Below are positions 61,640 to 64,000 of a stretch of 64,000 nt of DNA, piece after piece. A model generated the notes under the pieces. That model saw only the letters and a list, made by a program, of their open reading frames with translations. It made no database searches and had not been told where the DNA came from. This DNA is from Elusimicrobiota bacterium (lineage in GTDB: Bacteria; Elusimicrobiota; Elusimicrobia; FEN-1173). The stretch's first letter is position 1, and each line of letters begins with the position of its first letter. A program made the position numbers and the translations under genes. Location of the stretch: positions 62,001-126,000 of the forward strand of contig JADJZR010000003.1 in NCBI GenBank assembly GCA_016715645.1, given 5' to 3'.

Positions 61640-62709
61640 AGGCCCCCTCCCAGCGGGAGTCGAATTTGAAACGTGGTTGAAGAGCCGGCGCGGATGGTCA
61701 GTTCGCCGCCATGACTTTCGATCACGCGCCGCGCAATGGCCAGGCCCAACCCCGTGCCCCGCTCCTTGGTCGTAAAAAATGGCGTAAATAAACGGGCCCG
61801 CACCTCCGACGAAATAGCCGGCCCCATGTCTGACACCTCCATACTCAATCGGTCGGCCACCCGCTTGGCCCGCACGGTAATCGTGCCCGGCCCTTGCAAA
61901 GCTTCCAGGGCGTTGTCCACCAAATATCCCAGAACTTCCCCCATCAGCTCCTTGTCCATGGGCACCAGGGGCAACGGATCTTCGTAGCGTTTTTCGATCC
62001 GAACCTTTTGCAAATCCGTCCGAGCCTGAACCCCCTCCAACACCGTGTTGACCAATTCGTGAACGTCTTCTTTCTGAAGGCGCGGCTGGTACGTGCGCGA
62101 AAACCCAATAAAATCGTGGGTCATGCGTTCCAAAACTTTCACCTTATCCTCAATCGCCAGGGCCACCTCCCGCTTTTCGTCCGTGGCAGTGAAATGCGCT
62201 TTCAGGTATTGGGCGCACATCTGAATCACGTTCAGCGGGTTGCGCATCCGGTGGGCCAACCAGCCCGACACCGAGCCCAACGCCGCCAGCCGCTCTTTCT
62301 CGATCAGCTGTTCTTGCACCCGTTTCAACTCGACCGACAGCCTCTGCTTTTCAACGCATCGGCCCACGGCAGCCAGCAAAGCGTCCCGCGTGAATGGTTT
62401 TGTAATGTAATCGTAAGCCCCCAACCGCAAGGCATCCAACACCGACTGGAGCCCACCGAACGCCGTCATCAATATCACTTCCACCATCGGATGGCGCGAC
62501 TTGACGGACTTAAGCAACGCCATGCCGTCCATGTTCGGCATGTTGATGTCGGCCAAAACCAATTGATGGTTTCCTAACGCCAAAAGGTCCAAAGCGGCCT
62601 GTCCGTCCGAAGCCGCCTCCACCTCATAGCCGCAGTCAGTCAGGAGGTCCACGCACAGTTCCCGGAACCCGACTTCGTCATCCACCACCAAAATCCGCGG
62701 AACCCCCAC
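61636..62709 (-). CDS. Receiver-histidine kinase hybrid, cytosolic
   Basis: The protein of about 357 residues begins with a receiver domain (DDE at 10-12, phospho-acceptor D54 in LADINMP, lysine in YITKPF near 104). A coiled segment follows, then a HisKA dimerisation domain with H-box LAHRMRNPLN (H153), and a HATPase domain with N-box GYLVDNALEAL and G-box GTGLGLAIARRVIESHGG. There is no membrane segment, so it is likely a soluble phosphorelay kinase. I chose the GTG at 62709. The longer frame from 62835 would overlap the previous regulator by over 120 bases and add a low-complexity N-terminus before the receiver. No strong ribosome-binding site precedes the GTG; translational coupling to the stop four bases upstream is likely. 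The end overlaps the NtrC-type gene by ATGA, which argues that the kinase phosphorylates that activator. Confidence 0.88.
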   Translation of the reverse strand: MGVPRILVVDDEVGFRELCVDLLTDCGYEVEAASDGQAALDLLALGNHQLVLADINMPNMDGMALLKSVKSRHPMVEVILMTAFGGLQSVLDALRLGAYDYITKPFTRDALLAAVGRCVEKQRLSVELKRVQEQLIEKERLAALGSVSGWLAHRMRNPLNVIQMCAQYLKAHFTATDEKREVALAIEDKVKVLERMTHDFIGFSRTYQPRLQKEDVHELVNTVLEGVQARTDLQKVRIEKRYEDPLPLVPMDKELMGEVLGYLVDNALEALQGPGTITVRAKRVADRLSMEVSDMGPAISSEVRARLFTPFFTTKERGTGLGLAIARRVIESHGGELTIRAGSSTTFQIRLPLGGGL

Positions 62710-62713
62710 GCCC

Positions 62714-63397
62714 TCAGCCGTCGAGACGATATCCGAACCCCAGTATGGTTTTGATTTTGTCCCCCTGGGGCCCGAGCTTTTTGCGCAGATGGCGAATATG
62801 AACGTCGATGGTGCCAGTGTTCCCCGGGGTTTCAAACCCCCACACCGCTGTTAACAGGTTCTGGCGACTGACCGCCTTGTTGCGGTTGCGAAACAAGACG
62901 ATAAGCAAATCAAATTCTTTGGGCGTCAAATCCACCATTTTCCCTTTCACCCGAACAGTGTGTTTGTCCAGATCCGCCGCCAAATCCCCGCTGAAAAAAA
63001 TGAGCACTTCCGGTTGGGCCCGCTCAAACCGTCGAAGCAACGCTTTGATCCGCGCCAGCAGTTCCCGTTGACTGAACGGTTTGGTCATGTAATCATCCGC
63101 GCCCATTTCCAGGCCCATGACTTTATCGGACTCTTTGTCCTGAACCGTCAACATCAACACCGGCACGTGCCGCCCTCGCGGGTCTTGCCGAATTTGCCTG
63201 CAAAATTCCAAGCCCCCAATGGAGGGAAGCCACACGTCCAGTAAAATCAAGTCCGGGGGCGACTCGTACAGCTTCTTAAATCCCTCGTCAGTGTTGTTGG
63301 CCACCATTGTTTGGTAACCGTGTTCTTCCAAAATATCCGACGTCAGCTGGCAGAGCTGAACGTCGTCGTCAATGACGAGAATTTTTTTACCGGCCAT
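62714..63397 (-). CDS. OmpR/PhoB-family response regulator
   Basis: This 227-residue protein is a full-length OmpR/PhoB-type regulator. Residues 1-120 are a receiver domain with the acidic cluster DDD at 10-12, the predicted phosphorylation site D54 (in LLDVWLP) and the conserved lysine in DDYMTKPF. Residues 130-227 form a winged-helix DNA-binding domain, recognisable from LTPKEFDLL, the recognition-helix region TIDVHIRHLRKKLG and the final hairpin ILGFGYRLDG. The ATG start is preceded by AAAGGAG at good spacing. The gene follows the GGDEF gene by three bases and is followed within four bases by the hybrid kinase, so the three are probably cotranscribed. No sensor kinase of ordinary membrane type is present; the partner may be the cytosolic hybrid kinase next door. 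The target genes are unknown. Confidence 0.93.
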   Translation of the reverse strand: MAGKKILVIDDDVQLCQLTSDILEEHGYQTMVANNTDEGFKKLYESPPDLILLDVWLPSIGGLEFCRQIRQDPRGRHVPVLMLTVQDKESDKVMGLEMGADDYMTKPFSQRELLARIKALLRRFERAQPEVLIFFSGDLAADLDKHTVRVKGKMVDLTPKEFDLLIVLFRNRNKAVSRQNLLTAVWGFETPGNTGTIDVHIRHLRKKLGPQGDKIKTILGFGYRLDG

Positions 63398-63400
63398 GGT

Positions 63401-64000
63401 CTACTCCTTTCCCTTGGCGAAATCGTCGGGAGAAAACCCCAACTCGCTAAAAATGTCGGGCGGAATGAATAGATCCTCCGCGCTCTTGGTTTTAACCTCC
63501 GAAACGGGAGCCGTGTCTTTCCCCATCGGACGATCTCGACGGTCCATCACAAACGCGCTTTTTCCGAACGATTTAGCGTAACTCTTGAGCTCCATAGCCA
63601 TGGAACTGATTTCGCCAGGGTGAGTGAACCGTCTTTCCCGGTTGGACACAATGGCCAGCGCAATGCCCACAAACGGGAATTGGGCCGGTTCCCCTTGGCG
63701 GGTTTTCCCCTCAATGTATCCGCGTTTTCGGTCGTCGGAGTCATACAAGGTGGGGATCGCCGCGTCGAACCGTTTGATGATTTCGCGTGAGACGTCCTCC
63801 GCCTTTTCAGCGGGCAAAATCACCACAAAATCGTCTCCCCCCACATGCCCGATAAACCAGTTTCCCGACATGACCATCGACTGAGCCGCCCGGCCTTCCA
63901 CCGACAACACGATGCATTGCGCCGCCAACTTGATGGCTTGGTCCCCCCGCAAAAAACCGTATCGGTCATTGAACGCCTTGAAATTATTAAGGTCGGAATA
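63401..64000 (-). CDS. GGDEF-domain protein, 3' part (cut by window edge)
   Basis: The reading frame is open to the right edge, so the true start lies outside the window. The visible part begins YSDLNNFKAFNDRYGFLRGD, the typical substrate and metal-binding stretch of GGDEF (diguanylate cyclase) domains, and continues to HVGGDDF, the active-site loop. The loop reads GGDDF rather than GGDEF or GGEEF, so the catalytic glutamate is replaced by aspartate. Activity in making c-di-GMP is therefore plausible but uncertain. The domain ends with a TH-GEISSMAMELKSYAK-like helix. A tail of about 50 residues follows, rich in D, K and S, with no known motif. The stop codon is three bases before the next response-regulator gene, and a strong AAAGGAG ribosome-binding site for that gene lies in the last codons here. 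The gene is probably the first visible member of the regulatory operon. Confidence 0.85.
   Translation of the reverse strand, partial: YSDLNNFKAFNDRYGFLRGDQAIKLAAQCIVLSVEGRAAQSMVMSGNWFIGHVGGDDFVVILPAEKAEDVSREIIKRFDAAIPTLYDSDDRKRGYIEGKTRQGEPAQFPFVGIALAIVSNRERRFTHPGEISSMAMELKSYAKSFGKSAFVMDRRDRPMGKDTAPVSEVKTKSAEDLFIPPDIFSELGFSPDDFAKGKE

Noticed and set aside
62710..62835. Upstream start of the hybrid kinase at 62835
   Set aside because: It overlaps the previous regulator by over 120 bases and adds a non-domain leader; the GTG at 62709 begins right at the receiver fold.

Overview
The window looks like a chromosomal piece of an uncultured Gram-negative bacterium. It encodes a TolC-type outer-membrane channel, two RND permeases, a PorV/PorQ-like beta-barrel with TPRs, and very large secreted repeat proteins. 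YD-like giant proteins together with fibronectin type III (FN3) proteins ending in a FlgD-like domain recall Elusimicrobiota and Omnitrophota genomes. That placement rests on remembered family patterns, not on a search, and is only moderately secure. Almost everything lies on the minus strand. I saw no tRNA, rRNA, CRISPR array, transposase or phage gene.

Layout, in minus-strand order of transcription. (1) 64000-60275: a regulatory operon made of a GGDEF protein (cut by the window edge), an OmpR/PhoB-type response regulator, a receiver-histidine kinase hybrid and an NtrC-type sigma-54 activator. (2) 60192-31152: a compact run of genes with short gaps or ATGA overlaps: a small secreted protein; a giant FN3 protein of about 5,550 codons (59492-42828) with a FlgD-like C-terminus; a PorV-like/TPR protein; a TPR protein; a TolC-family channel with an extra N-terminal domain; and two RND permeases. 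A candidate sigma-54 promoter lies just after the NtrC gene. (3) 30563-31151, plus strand: two tiny membrane-protein genes whose last stop codon touches the stop of the second permease. (4) 30235 to the left edge: a second giant gene, at least about 10,000 codons, with a signal peptide, thousands of residues of YD-like repeats, then repeats that each carry an EF-hand-like calcium loop. It ends in 36.5 nearly identical 258-bp units, a mixed zone and a 357-bp tandem array that runs off the window.

Both giant genes are open in most non-repeated parts and broken in their near-identical arrays. In the 258-bp array the break is always the same: a five-base G/C run read as four, in 17 of 36 units. 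The simplest explanation is long-read consensus error in repeats that could not be polished, so the true genes may be intact. Frame breaks in the non-repeated tail of the FN3 gene (44.3-45.75 kb) do not fit this perfectly, and real decay or slippage cannot be excluded.

Working model (inference): the locus makes and exports giant cell-surface proteins. The PorV-like barrel, TPR proteins, TolC channel and RND pair could form an envelope apparatus linked to the FN3 protein, controlled by the phosphorelay and sigma-54 activator beside it. No periplasmic adaptor gene accompanies the RND/TolC genes, which is unusual for an ordinary drug pump.
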